From NCBI GenBank assembly GCA_024684815.1, contig JAIKWL010000002.1, forward strand, positions 1 to 37,688: a stretch of DNA of 37,688 bases. Direction: 5' to 3'. Below the pieces are notes generated by a model that saw nothing but the letters and a program-made list of their open reading frames with translations, did not search any database and was not told the origin of the DNA. The position numbers and the translations under genes are program-made. The stretch's first letter is position 1. Each line of letters opens with the position of its first letter. The DNA comes from Saccharofermentans sp. GTDB lineage: Bacteria; Bacillota; Clostridia; Saccharofermentanales; Saccharofermentanaceae. This document shows positions 9,102 to 17,800 of the stretch, piece after piece.

Positions 9102-9716
9102 TCAGACAATTCCGGCCTTTTCAAAGTGCTTCTTTATGAGTTTTGATGCGATAAGGACACCAATTCCAGCGCCTGCAACAGCAAGTCCCATCTGAGCAAA
9201 AGGCATCCAGCTTGTTGTGAGCGCAGCTACGCCGTTTGCATAGCTTTCGCCATAGTAATCTGTTGCCATTGCCATAAATGAATCTCTGTTTAAATACAGG
9301 TTAGAGAACGGGCATACCATATTCAGATTGAATACAAGATATGAAATAAGGAATAATTTCTTGGATTTATACTTACCTATCAGCAATACTATTTCAGCAA
9401 GAACTGCAACACCAATTGCCATGAACATTCCGGGAAGATAACCGGATGATGCAGTTACAGCAAATAAGATACCGAGAATCAGAGCAGCTCCGAATTTGTG
9501 AACCTTGAGAACACACAATTCATATATAGTCGCACATACAATTCCGACGAACAAAGGCGTGATCAGATAAAGCACCGGTATCGTTCCGCAGACCATGACA
9601 ATGAGGAGCATTACCACAACATAGATAGCTGCAAATGCGCCTGCAAAGATCAGATCTTTTACCCTCATTTTCTTTCCGTCTTTAGTTGTCGTATTAGATA
9701 TTTCTTTTTTAGCCAT
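9102..9716 (-). CDS. ECF transporter S component, MptD (Trep_Strep) family
   Basis: A 204-residue integral membrane protein with about five or six hydrophobic segments after a short charged N-terminus. It resembles the MptD/Trep_Strep family of putative S components (recognised from sequence, not searched). S components bind the substrate, so this protein sets the specificity of the ECF module; the family's ligand has not been firmly established as far as I know. First gene of a five-gene operon, with a strong promoter and two adjacent iron-type palindromes 31-60 bases before the ATG. The ribosome binding site is modest (AGAAGA). The regulatory sites argue for a metal-related ligand; this is inference. 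Confidence 0.82.
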   Translation of the reverse strand: MAKKEISNTTTKDGKKMRVKDLIFAGAFAAIYVVVMLLIVMVCGTIPVLYLITPLFVGIVCATIYELCVLKVHKFGAALILGILFAVTASSGYLPGMFMAIGVAVLAEIVLLIGKYKSKKLFLISYLVFNLNMVCPFSNLYLNRDSFMAMATDYYGESYANGVAALTTSWMPFAQMGLAVAGAGIGVLIASKLIKKHFEKAGIV

Positions 9717-9746
9717 TCTATTATCTTCTTTCTATTTATATTTACG

Positions 9747-9776
9747 GTTAGCCACGGCTAATTACCCTCGGCTAAC
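9747..9776. promoter_or_regulatory. Two adjacent TTAGC-type boxes at the ECF operon promoter
   Basis: The first box, GTTAGCCACGGCTAAT (9747-9762), is nearly identical to the box at tetR (3128-3143). The second, ATTACCCTCGGCTAAC (9761-9776), has one good and one weaker half and shares two bases with the first. Together they cover the region just downstream of the -10, so a bound repressor would block initiation. Adjacent paired sites are common for DtxR/IdeR-type repressors. Confidence 0.78.
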
Positions 9777-9777
9777 T

Positions 9778-9806
9778 AGTATATAAACTGAGGAGATAAT
9801 AGTCAA
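9778..9806 (-). promoter_or_regulatory. Sigma-A promoter of the ECF/ABC operon
   Basis: On the minus strand TTGACT (9806-9801), exactly 17 bases, then TATACT (9783-9778). Both hexamers are one mismatch from consensus. It reads into the S-component gene at 9716 across the paired boxes. Confidence 0.85.
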
Positions 9807-9820
9807 CAGAATTATCATTC

Positions 9821-9842
9821 AAAAAACATGACATTGTTTTTT
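9821..9842. terminator. Weak AT-rich hairpin, possible terminator of the nine-gene operon
   Basis: Arms AAAAAACA (9821-9828) and TGTTTTTT (9835-9842) surround a six-base loop. It lies after the stop of the alpha/beta hydrolase at 9874. The stem is almost all A-T, so termination is uncertain. Confidence 0.4.
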
Positions 9843-9873
9843 AAACGTGCTCACAATTTCACTAATTTTCAAT

Positions 9874-10785
9874 TCAGGAATTTAACCATTCGATTATCTC
9901 TTTTTCCGTATTGTCGAAGTAAGAGATATTCAAGTCTTTGTATTTACCGAAAGTCTTATACATTAAGCCGATGAGCGGGATCATACGGTAAAGTTTTTTC
10001 TCCCTTTCCCTGTTAGGCATCAAGCCGTTAAGATGGCTTCCGTGAGGATATACGATCACCTTAACATCCTTGGAATAACCTTTTTCTTTAAGATCTTTTT
10101 CGATCAGTCTTACCGAATACTCAGAAGGCCATGCCTCATCCTCATCACCTGCAATCAGGAGAATCCTGGCATCGGTTTGCTCGACACTGAGTCTCGCCTT
10201 AAGAGCTGCGGCTTCATTTTTATACGCATCATGATATGCGATCCACATGCCGGTAACTTTGCAGGCTGAGTCCGGATGACGATAGTATTTTGAAGCTTTG
10301 ATCCTAGAGAAATCAGCTTTAACGAATGGAATATCCTCGCCTTTCCAGGTAGCCACGCTCCTGCCGGTCATGGTCTTCTTATCCTTCAATGTCCCTTCGA
10401 AAGGAACATGCGTGGGACTGACCAATATCAGATTCTCGAAGCCCCCGATATACTGTGCTGCCAGCACGGCGAAGATCGAACCCATTGACTGTCCGTATAT
10501 GCTTATGTGATCTATCTTTTTCTTTTCGCGGAGATATTCTATGGCAGGAACAAACATATCGACAGGAATGCTGTTTGGCGAATCAGGAAGGCCTTCTGCT
10601 CCGAATAATGAAACAGACAAACCGGTAATACCATAATCTGCAAAACGTTCTGCAAACTTGATGCCGGGCAGTATCGACTGCTCGCCGCCCATGACGACAA
10701 TTACAGCCTTCCAGCTTCCGCTGTCCGGTTCGGCAAGATGTCCCGTAAACCCGTGTTCCTTATAATTGAAGTCTTCGTGTCTCAT
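9874..10785 (-). CDS. Alpha/beta hydrolase, BAAT/acyl-CoA thioesterase-like
   Basis: A 303-residue serine hydrolase. The nucleophile elbow is GQSMG with S100; the likely acid is D216 in GDEDEAWPS, and the likely base is H251 in YPHGSHLN. The acid and His contexts resemble the C-terminal domain of bile-acid-CoA:amino-acid N-acyltransferase/acyl-CoA thioesterase proteins, which cleave or transfer acyl groups. No signal peptide, so probably cytoplasmic. Last gene of the nine-gene operon, four bases after the previous stop and with no clear ribosome binding site, so it probably depends on coupling. The true substrate, a thioester or ester, cannot be named. Confidence 0.85.
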   Translation of the reverse strand: MRHEDFNYKEHGFTGHLAEPDSGSWKAVIVVMGGEQSILPGIKFAERFADYGITGLSVSLFGAEGLPDSPNSIPVDMFVPAIEYLREKKKIDHISIYGQSMGSIFAVLAAQYIGGFENLILVSPTHVPFEGTLKDKKTMTGRSVATWKGEDIPFVKADFSRIKASKYYRHPDSACKVTGMWIAYHDAYKNEAAALKARLSVEQTDARILLIAGDEDEAWPSEYSVRLIEKDLKEKGYSKDVKVIVYPHGSHLNGLMPNREREKKLYRMIPLIGLMYKTFGKYKDLNISYFDNTEKEIIEWLNS

Positions 10786-10789
10786 AAGC

Positions 10790-11287
10790 TTATAAAAATG
10801 AAAAAATAAATGCTCCGATAAGGCAGCATATAGGGATGACGATACACTGTCTTATCTGCTGCTTGCGGTTATATCCGAACTGCTTCCATCCGATGCAGTT
10901 TTTCGTCTCGGGGAAATAGTGCTGGAAGAATTGCGTCTTTGTCAGGAGGATATAATCCAGACAAACGATATCGAATACTTTGACAGATGCACCGATAATG
11001 AAGAAGCGCAGAAAAAACTGCCAAAATGTGTATCCGTTCTTTATTCCGTCAATCCCGCCGTATATAAACAGACCCAGAAAAAAATTACAGAATCCGATAA
11101 GGATTATCCAACCAACAACTCTTTTGAAAGACATCGGAAGACTTTCAAGTCTGGGCTTGAGGCTTGCCTGAACATCAACGGGGAAATTCCTTGCAAGAAG
11201 GCTTGTCGGCATCGTGATGGTAAGCCCCCAAATAGCGAGGAACAATGAAACACACCCGATAAGTGACAGGATCAACGTAAGGATCAT
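10790..11287 (-). CDS. Four-helix membrane protein, unknown function
   Basis: A 165-residue protein with four hydrophobic segments (about residues 3-25, 58-80, 88-112 and 148-165). The loop after the third holds KTQFFQHYFPETKNCIGWKQ, a fairly polar stretch that could be a functional face. I do not recognise a family. Good ribosome binding site (AAGGAG) before the ATG, and short gaps to both neighbours (12 and 4 bases) place it firmly in the operon with a methyltransferase and a hydrolase. Confidence 0.78.
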   Translation of the reverse strand: MILTLILSLIGCVSLFLAIWGLTITMPTSLLARNFPVDVQASLKPRLESLPMSFKRVVGWIILIGFCNFFLGLFIYGGIDGIKNGYTFWQFFLRFFIIGASVKVFDIVCLDYILLTKTQFFQHYFPETKNCIGWKQFGYNRKQQIRQCIVIPICCLIGAFIFSFL

Positions 11288-11299
11288 AAGCGCAACTCC

Positions 11300-12100
11300 T
11301 TATCTGATGCCATAGATCAGTCCGGCATCTTTGATCATCCACGGTGCTGTTACAAAATCAGGAACAAAATACTGCTCCTCAATATTCGGAATGTAATGGA
11401 TCTCGCTGACAAGCCCGCTTCTTTTCAGCTCTTCGCAAAACTCGTTCATGTCCCCGTATAGAGACTTCTGGCCGAACATGTCCTGGAATGAGAAGGATCC
11501 GCCTTTCTTTACAACACGAAGCGCCTCTTTAACTACTAATCTTTTGTCAGAAACAGAACGAACTTCATGGAATACAAAGTTACTTACTGCACCGTCAAAA
11601 GTCTCATCCGCAAAGTCCAACTTTGCAGCATCTCCCTTTTGGAAAAGTGCTCTGTCTGAAACGCCTTCGGCTACAGCATTCTTCTCACACTGTTCCTTGG
11701 CATAACTCCATTCGGCACCCCAGAAATCGATGCCGGTAACATGAATGTTGGGAAAAGTCTTCAACATACGGTTCGTAAGTGCGGCCGCACCGCATCCGAT
11801 ATCAATTATGCGGCCATCTTTTTCTTTATCCCATATAAAATGATCGACAAGAAACTGATGGATGGCACCCATCACACCGCCGCCGTTAAAATCAAAAAGG
11901 ATCCTGCAACGCTGCATGTAAATTGTCATTGCAAGTGCAGCAAAAGATATAACTGACAAAATGATGCCCGGTATTTTTGTCTTAAGAAATACCAGAAGGA
12001 TAACTGATATTACAGCCATTACAAATGTCGCTGCCCATTGCATCCTGATCATGGCGGCAGGCACCCAGTTGCCGTAATCAGCATTCTTGTTCATTTCCAT
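11300..12100 (-). CDS. Membrane-anchored class I SAM methyltransferase
   Basis: 266 residues. Two hydrophobic helices near the N-terminus (about 22-40 and 43-62) are followed by a Rossmann methyltransferase domain: motif I IIDIGCGAA (98-106), the acidic end of strand 2 near GIDFWG (123-128), GDAAKLDF (156-163), and a post-motif region LRVVKKGGSF. The enzyme should use S-adenosylmethionine to methylate a small molecule or lipid at the membrane. The start is supported by AGGAGG. It follows the ICMT/hydrolase fusion by four bases, so two different methyl-transfer modules are made together. Substrate unknown; a hydrophobic or lipid-like acceptor is a reasonable guess because of the anchor. Confidence 0.87.
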   Translation of the reverse strand: MEMNKNADYGNWVPAAMIRMQWAATFVMAVISVILLVFLKTKIPGIILSVISFAALAMTIYMQRCRILFDFNGGGVMGAIHQFLVDHFIWDKEKDGRIIDIGCGAAALTNRMLKTFPNIHVTGIDFWGAEWSYAKEQCEKNAVAEGVSDRALFQKGDAAKLDFADETFDGAVSNFVFHEVRSVSDKRLVVKEALRVVKKGGSFSFQDMFGQKSLYGDMNEFCEELKRSGLVSEIHYIPNIEEQYFVPDFVTAPWMIKDAGLIYGIR

Positions 12101-12104
12101 GTTT

Positions 12105-13508
12105 TCATCCTCCTATATATGCGAGCATTCTCTGATATCCCGGCATTGCATCGTCGACGAGCGGAATGCATGCATAAGCATGATAGAGACCTTCTTCGAT
12201 CTCCATCGTCACATGTACTCCGTACGATTCCAGTCTTTCCCTGATCGGATCAGCCGCTGCAGTAAATACTTCATCTGCTCCAAAACTCAGGTAAACATCT
12301 TTTAATCCCGTGTAGTTGCCGAGCTGTAACGATTCCATATAATCAGCGACCTTTTTGCCGCCTGTCATGCCCTCCCAAACGGAAAGGGTTGCTTTCTGAC
12401 TCATTATCACGTCGGTCTTATCCAGAAGGTCTGCCTTGCGCTTCTCTTCTTCGCTTATAAGCAGTGAACCGGGAGAACCGGCATATACCTTGCCGGGCAT
12501 TGGTAATCCCTCTCCCCTGTCATTGATGTATGAGATCATTCCGAGCGCGAGATTTGCGCCGCTCGATCCGCCCAGAAAGTATATGTTTTCTGGCTTGTAT
12601 CTGCGAAGAAGCGATCTGTAAAGCTCATAGACCGTCTCATAGACATCTGTCAATGTGTTGCCTGTATGGATAAGCGGATAAAACGGAAGGACAAAATCGA
12701 TGTTGAGTTTTTTTGAAAGTGACAGTACTTCTTTTGTCTGAGAAGGTGACGGATATTTGAGCATGCCTCCTCCGATGAGATAGACACACACCTTTCCCGG
12801 GTGTTCCGGATGACGGTACCAGAGCATTGTCGATCCGTTTACGGACTCCGTCTCAGTCTCAACCTTGCTGTCATTGAGTTTTGGAATAACCACGCCCTTA
12901 TATTTCTTTGCAAAGAGCTTTTTTGCTTTCTCAGGCGGCAGTTCCATAATCCTCTGTATCCTGAAGAGCTTACACAATCCGAGGATAAATGCATATTTGA
13001 CAGACTTCTTCATTATCCTTTTGAGCGGGATAAGCCTGTTGACCATTACCTTATAAGCAGCATATTCCGCACCGTAAAGATCAAGGAGCCATTTCTCTTC
13101 GGTATTCTTCAAAACAACCGTCAGGATCAGCCATTGAACAGGCAGCAGTATGAGGAGCCACAGGTTGTGCCATAAGAGCAAAAGACCTATGTTGATGAAC
13201 CACACTCCGACATACATGGGGTTTCTGACCCATGCATAGACGCCGCCCGTCTGAAGCTTATTGTTCTCGATGTGTTCGTCCATCTTTGAGCCGAGCGCGC
13301 CCATATACCAGATAAAGATCCCGAGAGGGATGAAGATGATTCCTAATACTCTGAATATCCATGCCCAGACACCTTCAAGAATGCCTGAACTTAAGACATT
13401 TACCGACATGATGAGTCCCGCTAAGGATAGTAAGGAAATGCCGCTTATAAGATACGGACCTATTCCGAATAACGGAAGTTTCTGACCTTCTTTGGTGTAG
13501 TTTTTCAT
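12105..13508 (-). CDS. Fusion of ICMT-like membrane methyltransferase and alpha/beta hydrolase
   Basis: 467 residues in two parts. The N-terminal part (about 1-165) has several membrane helices and the isoprenylcysteine carboxyl methyltransferase/phospholipid methyltransferase signature: VYAWVRNPMYVG (90-101) and EEKWLLDLYGAEYAAYK (137-153). The C-terminal part (about 190-467) is an HSL/esterase-type hydrolase with an oxyanion loop GGG (246-248), nucleophile S315 in GGSSG, acid D412 in GADE and base H443 in LYHAY. The His-Gly-Gly motif of classical HSL enzymes is replaced by GGG. Joining a carboxyl- or lipid-methylating enzyme to an esterase suggests paired formation and cleavage of an ester, or successive steps on one membrane substrate; this is inference. 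One-base gap to the upstream gene. Confidence 0.85.
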   Translation of the reverse strand: MKNYTKEGQKLPLFGIGPYLISGISLLSLAGLIMSVNVLSSGILEGVWAWIFRVLGIIFIPLGIFIWYMGALGSKMDEHIENNKLQTGGVYAWVRNPMYVGVWFINIGLLLLWHNLWLLILLPVQWLILTVVLKNTEEKWLLDLYGAEYAAYKVMVNRLIPLKRIMKKSVKYAFILGLCKLFRIQRIMELPPEKAKKLFAKKYKGVVIPKLNDSKVETETESVNGSTMLWYRHPEHPGKVCVYLIGGGMLKYPSPSQTKEVLSLSKKLNIDFVLPFYPLIHTGNTLTDVYETVYELYRSLLRRYKPENIYFLGGSSGANLALGMISYINDRGEGLPMPGKVYAGSPGSLLISEEEKRKADLLDKTDVIMSQKATLSVWEGMTGGKKVADYMESLQLGNYTGLKDVYLSFGADEVFTAAADPIRERLESYGVHVTMEIEEGLYHAYACIPLVDDAMPGYQRMLAYIGG

Positions 13509-13509
13509 G

Positions 13510-14223
13510 TCACTTCTTCGCCTTTGCTTTCTTCATCATTATGAGGAGACCTGAGTATGTCCAGAGCCCTCCGATGCTGATCCAGCCGGTACCAATCGCA
13601 TTGGCTGCTTCACTGTTTCCGAAAAACCTGGTTACAACTACAATGACTATTCCTGATGCGATCGAGAAGATCCAGCACCACTTCGGGTAAGGTGTATAAC
13701 CCTTTACAAAAGCGATGATCTGCGTAACAGTCGTAATCATGAAAAATACAAAGAAGATCAGTGTTACAGGGACAAGGAAATAAAGCGCGAACTTCACAGT
13801 GCCTTCAGAAGATGCATTGGGATTGATCCTGTGAACAGCATTCAGGTGATAGACTGATGCGCAGCAAACTACATGACAAAAGCTGCCGAATGCAAGCATT
13901 CCGAGAATTCCGCTCCTGTAAATGTGTGCAAGCTTTTCGTTTGTATTCGCAATCAGTCTGTATATACCGAAATAGCACAGACACTCCACAGGTATCCCGA
14001 TAAGTCCCAGAACTGCCGATCTGAATATTCTGTCATCTGATACAGTAAGATATCGGGAAAAATACTGATCCATTCCGGACAGGGAATCATCAACTACTCC
14101 CCAGCCTAAGATCAGGTCGCCGACAAGTCCCATAAGAGCAGCCACAATGCCGATCTTGAACAGGTGTGTTATACGATCCCAATCAAGTTCTTTACTGATC
14201 CCTATGTCATTATAACTGCTCAT
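13510..14223 (-). CDS. Multi-pass membrane protein, DUF6796-like
   Basis: 237 residues with about six hydrophobic segments, a short N-terminal cytoplasmic-looking region and a lysine-rich C-terminus (KKAKAKK). The sequence recalls the uncharacterised DUF6796 family (from memory, not searched). AAAGGA precedes the ATG. It is 15 bases after the previous gene and one base before the ICMT/hydrolase fusion, so it is co-translated with a methyl-transfer/esterase system. A helix-embedded region CHVVCCASVYH holds Cys and His that could bind metal or be a structural feature; no function is assigned. Confidence 0.78.
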   Translation of the reverse strand: MSSYNDIGISKELDWDRITHLFKIGIVAALMGLVGDLILGWGVVDDSLSGMDQYFSRYLTVSDDRIFRSAVLGLIGIPVECLCYFGIYRLIANTNEKLAHIYRSGILGMLAFGSFCHVVCCASVYHLNAVHRINPNASSEGTVKFALYFLVPVTLIFFVFFMITTVTQIIAFVKGYTPYPKWCWIFSIASGIVIVVVTRFFGNSEAANAIGTGWISIGGLWTYSGLLIMMKKAKAKK

Positions 14224-14238
14224 AAGCCCATCCTTTCT

Positions 14239-14595
14239 TTATCCGAAAACCAAATACAAAAGATTAACAATTCCTGCAGTGATAAGTCCTGCCAGAGGAC
14301 AGCATGTAAGAGGCCATATGATAAGATGCTCCGGGAGCGCTGCTTTCATCCATTCTTTAAGTTCCCAGGCCTTGCAGTCCTCGGCGCCTTTGATAAAGCC
14401 TCTCATCTTCTTTGTAACCGCACGGAGCAGACAGTCTAATATAAGAAGGTCCCCGAAGTTTACGAAGAGCATCTCGATATAACCTGTCCAGAACAGCTCC
14501 TTAAATCCTGTAACACCTGAAAAATAAGTGCTTACACCAAAATAAACAAAAACTGCAAGATAAATAGCGATCAGGATCACCCTGCTTATTATCAT
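14239..14595 (-). CDS. Three-helix membrane protein, unknown function
   Basis: 118 residues with hydrophobic segments at about 3-25, 33-58 and 92-116 and an amphipathic middle containing KKMRGFIKGAEDCKAWELKE. No family recognised. The ATG overlaps the stop of the HMA-domain gene by four bases (ATGA), so it is coupled to a metal-binding protein gene. A role in the same metal- or lipid-related process is inferred from position only. Confidence 0.72.
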   Translation of the reverse strand: MIISRVILIAIYLAVFVYFGVSTYFSGVTGFKELFWTGYIEMLFVNFGDLLILDCLLRAVTKKMRGFIKGAEDCKAWELKEWMKAALPEHLIIWPLTCCPLAGLITAGIVNLLYLVFG

Positions 14596-14840
14596 CCGAA
14601 CAAACCTTTCTTAACATAAGGCTCAGATTCGATCCCGAGGAAATCATAACCTGTGTCTTTTATTGCCTTTTCAAGAACTGCGCCGACTACAGCTTCGTCG
14701 CTGATAAATGTTGCTTCTTTCTTAACTCTGGAAGCCTTTACTTTTTTAGCTGAAGGGACTGCTTTTCTTATAGCATCGCTTACATGAGCTTCGCACATTC
14801 CGCACATCATTCCGTCGATCTTAACTGTTGTCCTGTACAT
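14592..14840 (-). CDS. Heavy-metal-associated (HMA) domain protein
   Basis: 82 residues forming one HMA (Atx1-like) fold with the metal motif MMCGMC (C13 and C16) after the first strand, as in copper chaperones and P-type ATPase metal-binding domains. Such proteins bind soft metals, typically Cu(I), through the two cysteines. Finding it inside an operon behind an iron-type box is unexpected: it may traffic a metal or act as a thiol partner of the neighbouring transporter. Four-base gap from the permease gene and a good AGGGAG site. It ends in a basic tail (VKKGLFG). Family assignment is firm; the metal is not determined. Confidence 0.88.
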   Translation of the reverse strand: MYRTTVKIDGMMCGMCEAHVSDAIRKAVPSAKKVKASRVKKEATFISDEAVVGAVLEKAIKDTGYDFLGIESEPYVKKGLFG

Positions 14841-14844
14841 AGAA

Positions 14845-17800
14845 TCACTCCCTGTTCTTTAACACTTCTGCCGGTGTTATCTTTTTGAGCCTGTTTGTTA
14901 GTATCAGATTGATAATGAGATAAAGGCCAATGACGACAGCAAAAATCATCAGATACATCGCTGGCGTATAGGTCGGTTTTATTCCCACTCCGACATTGCT
15001 CACCAGATATCTCGGATATATATAATCCATTATCAGCTTGCACAAAGGTATTACGATAAGAGCACCTATCGCAACGATATAGAAATTCCCGTCAAGATAC
15101 ATCTTGCGGACTTCACGTTTCTTGAAGCCGAAGATCTTTACGAGAGATATGTTAAACGACGATCTGTCGATCATCATCTTGATCATGAGATACATAACGA
15201 CAACGAAGACCACAGATGCTGCGACAGACATCGTGATTATCATCGACCCCATCATGTCAACATATACACCGGCTGATCTTTCGATCTCGGATTTAGATAC
15301 TGTGGAATACAGCCTTCCGGTGTCGATATCAAGTTCGTGATCGGAAAAAACGACATTGAAATAATCGTCATCTTCTCCAAACATATCCCTGCATCTGTCG
15401 ATATCCATAAACATCATTAAAGATGCCGAATAATCGAATATCCTTGCAACCCTGAAAGCATATAATCTGTCACCGTTTTCACTCTCAACAGTAAACTCGT
15501 CGCCGACTGAAAGATTATATTTATTTGCGACTGCAGAACTTAAAACAACATCCAAATCATTATCAGGTAATACTCCGGTATCAAAGAACGGATTATCATT
15601 TGTAATTCCCATGAGAGTGATATCGAATGTATAGCCGTAGATCTCTTTTTTCATTCCCTCGGCAACAGCCTCAAAGCCGCCTTCCGGAACTTCTTCAGTC
15701 GGATACTTGTAACTGTACATATACTCATACTTTGTCTGGCTGACATAGTAGTCATTGACATTTTTGCAGTACACATATGTGTTGAGAGCCATAAGAGCAA
15801 CAAGGAGACTCATGAACATGCCGAAGATAACTGTCAATCCGGCTCTCATTTCTCGAAGCATCTGCCTTAATCTGAACATGCCTATAAACTTGAGGCCCTT
15901 GATCTTCAATTCCTTGCCACGGACAACTTTTTTCTCGTTCCTTAAAAGTGCCAGAGGGGTTTTCTTAAGTTTCTTGCGGATAACAAGCAAATTGACGATA
16001 AAAGCAGTCACCGGAGGAATAACAAGCCCGTAGATAATAATAAACGGTGTCACTTCAATCTCGAGTGCAGGCATCGAATAATACATCAGTGTATCGTCTA
16101 ACTGCACCGGTATTCCCACAGGTGTCAAAACAGCAATCAGTGTTCCTATTACACCCGAAACAAATGTAACTATTACCGGCACGGCAACATAACTCAACGT
16201 TAGAGTCCTTCTCTTCATTCCCATCGAATACAGCGCTCCTATGACAGAACTTTCCTGATCGATCATGTGTACGATAAAGACTGATATAACATACGCAAAA
16301 AGCATTACAAGCAGTATTCCGAAGATTATGCTCGCCGAATAATTGATCTGAACATCATCAGCAGCTGAATCGATCCTGGGATTTTCCGCATGATCAAGGA
16401 ATAACATCAGATTAGAGGTTTTAATGTTAAAGACTTCATCAATCAGATCGTTGGCTTCATCAGAAAACTCGTTTACACCGTCAGCCAGTTCTCTTGTGCC
16501 ATCAGCAAGTTCAGATGCACCTTCATTTATCTCTTTTGAACCGTCATATAATTCATCAATGCCTTCAGCAAAATCGTCAGCACCGTCGCGAAGTTTGGAT
16601 GTACCTTCACGAAGAGCAGATGCTCCTTCTCTTAATGCGGAATTGTTTGTTTTAAGCGTCTTTACAGCACTATACAGCTGTAATGCGCCGTCACGGAGTG
16701 ATGCAGCTCCTGTATTGACTCCGGAGATGCCGGATTTTATCTGAGTATATCCGTCTGAAAGTCCCTTCACAGGATCCGCAAACCCTCCTGCAACAGCTGC
16801 AGTATACGGATCATCACTTTGTGTCATGGTGCTGACAGTCCCTGAAAGCTTATCAATACCTTCGCCGTACATGGCGGCTCCACTGTCCAGATCTGAGGTG
16901 CCTGAAGCAAGTGTTTCTGCTCCATCAGACAGAGAAGACATACCTGAAGCAACCGCACTGACACCGTCTGTATAAGCCTTTATACCCTTTTCCAATTCGG
17001 CAGCACCATCATCAAGTGCTGCAATCCCGTCCGTAAGATCCGGAAGTGCATCATGCAGTTCGGTCATGCCGTCATGGAATTCACTTATTCCGTCACAGAG
17101 TTCCCCTGCTCCGTCAGCCAATTCATTGGCACCGTCTTTAAGTTCATCTATACCTTCCAGAAGGTCGTCCTTGCGGCCGGTCATCCTATCCCAGTATTCC
17201 CTGAAATATTCATCGTCAATATCATTAATATCAAATTCAATATCCTCAAGAATACTCTTCAGATCTTCTTTGCTCATCGCACCGTTAAGAAGATATGCAT
17301 AATAATATTCTTCAGAAGATAAGGAATAACCTGAAGCATAAAGATCATCATATTCTTCCGGAGTTACAAAAAGAAGCCCGAAATATCTGCTGTCAACTAC
17401 AGAATCAGACATCTTCCTGATAACGGTATTGTAATCCGGAACAGCGCCTATCCCGCATACAGTCAATTCTTTATCACCGAGCCTGACCTTGTCACCGATG
17501 ACGACACCATTTACTTCAGAAAAACGCCTCTCGATAACCGCTTCGTTATCAGAAGCAGGAAGAGTTCCTTCAATAAGCGAGATTTTGTTGATGTTTTCCC
17601 TAACCTTAAAGACCCTCAACACCTGATCTTCGTTCAGCGCATAATCGGCATAAAACATTTTCTCAACCGATACACCGTTATCCGTGATATTTCTGAGTTC
17701 ATCTGAACGCAGCGGAACAAATACCGAGAACTCGCCGTCTTCACGGCACAGTTCCCTGTCCCTTATCTCAGTGTAATCGATAACAGTTTTCGCTGCTCCC

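Noticed and set aside
16440-17165. Repeated pattern resembling a tandem repeat or CRISPR-like array
   Set aside because: The 21-base periodicity comes from protein heptads within one intact gene; units are not identical and there are no unique spacers.
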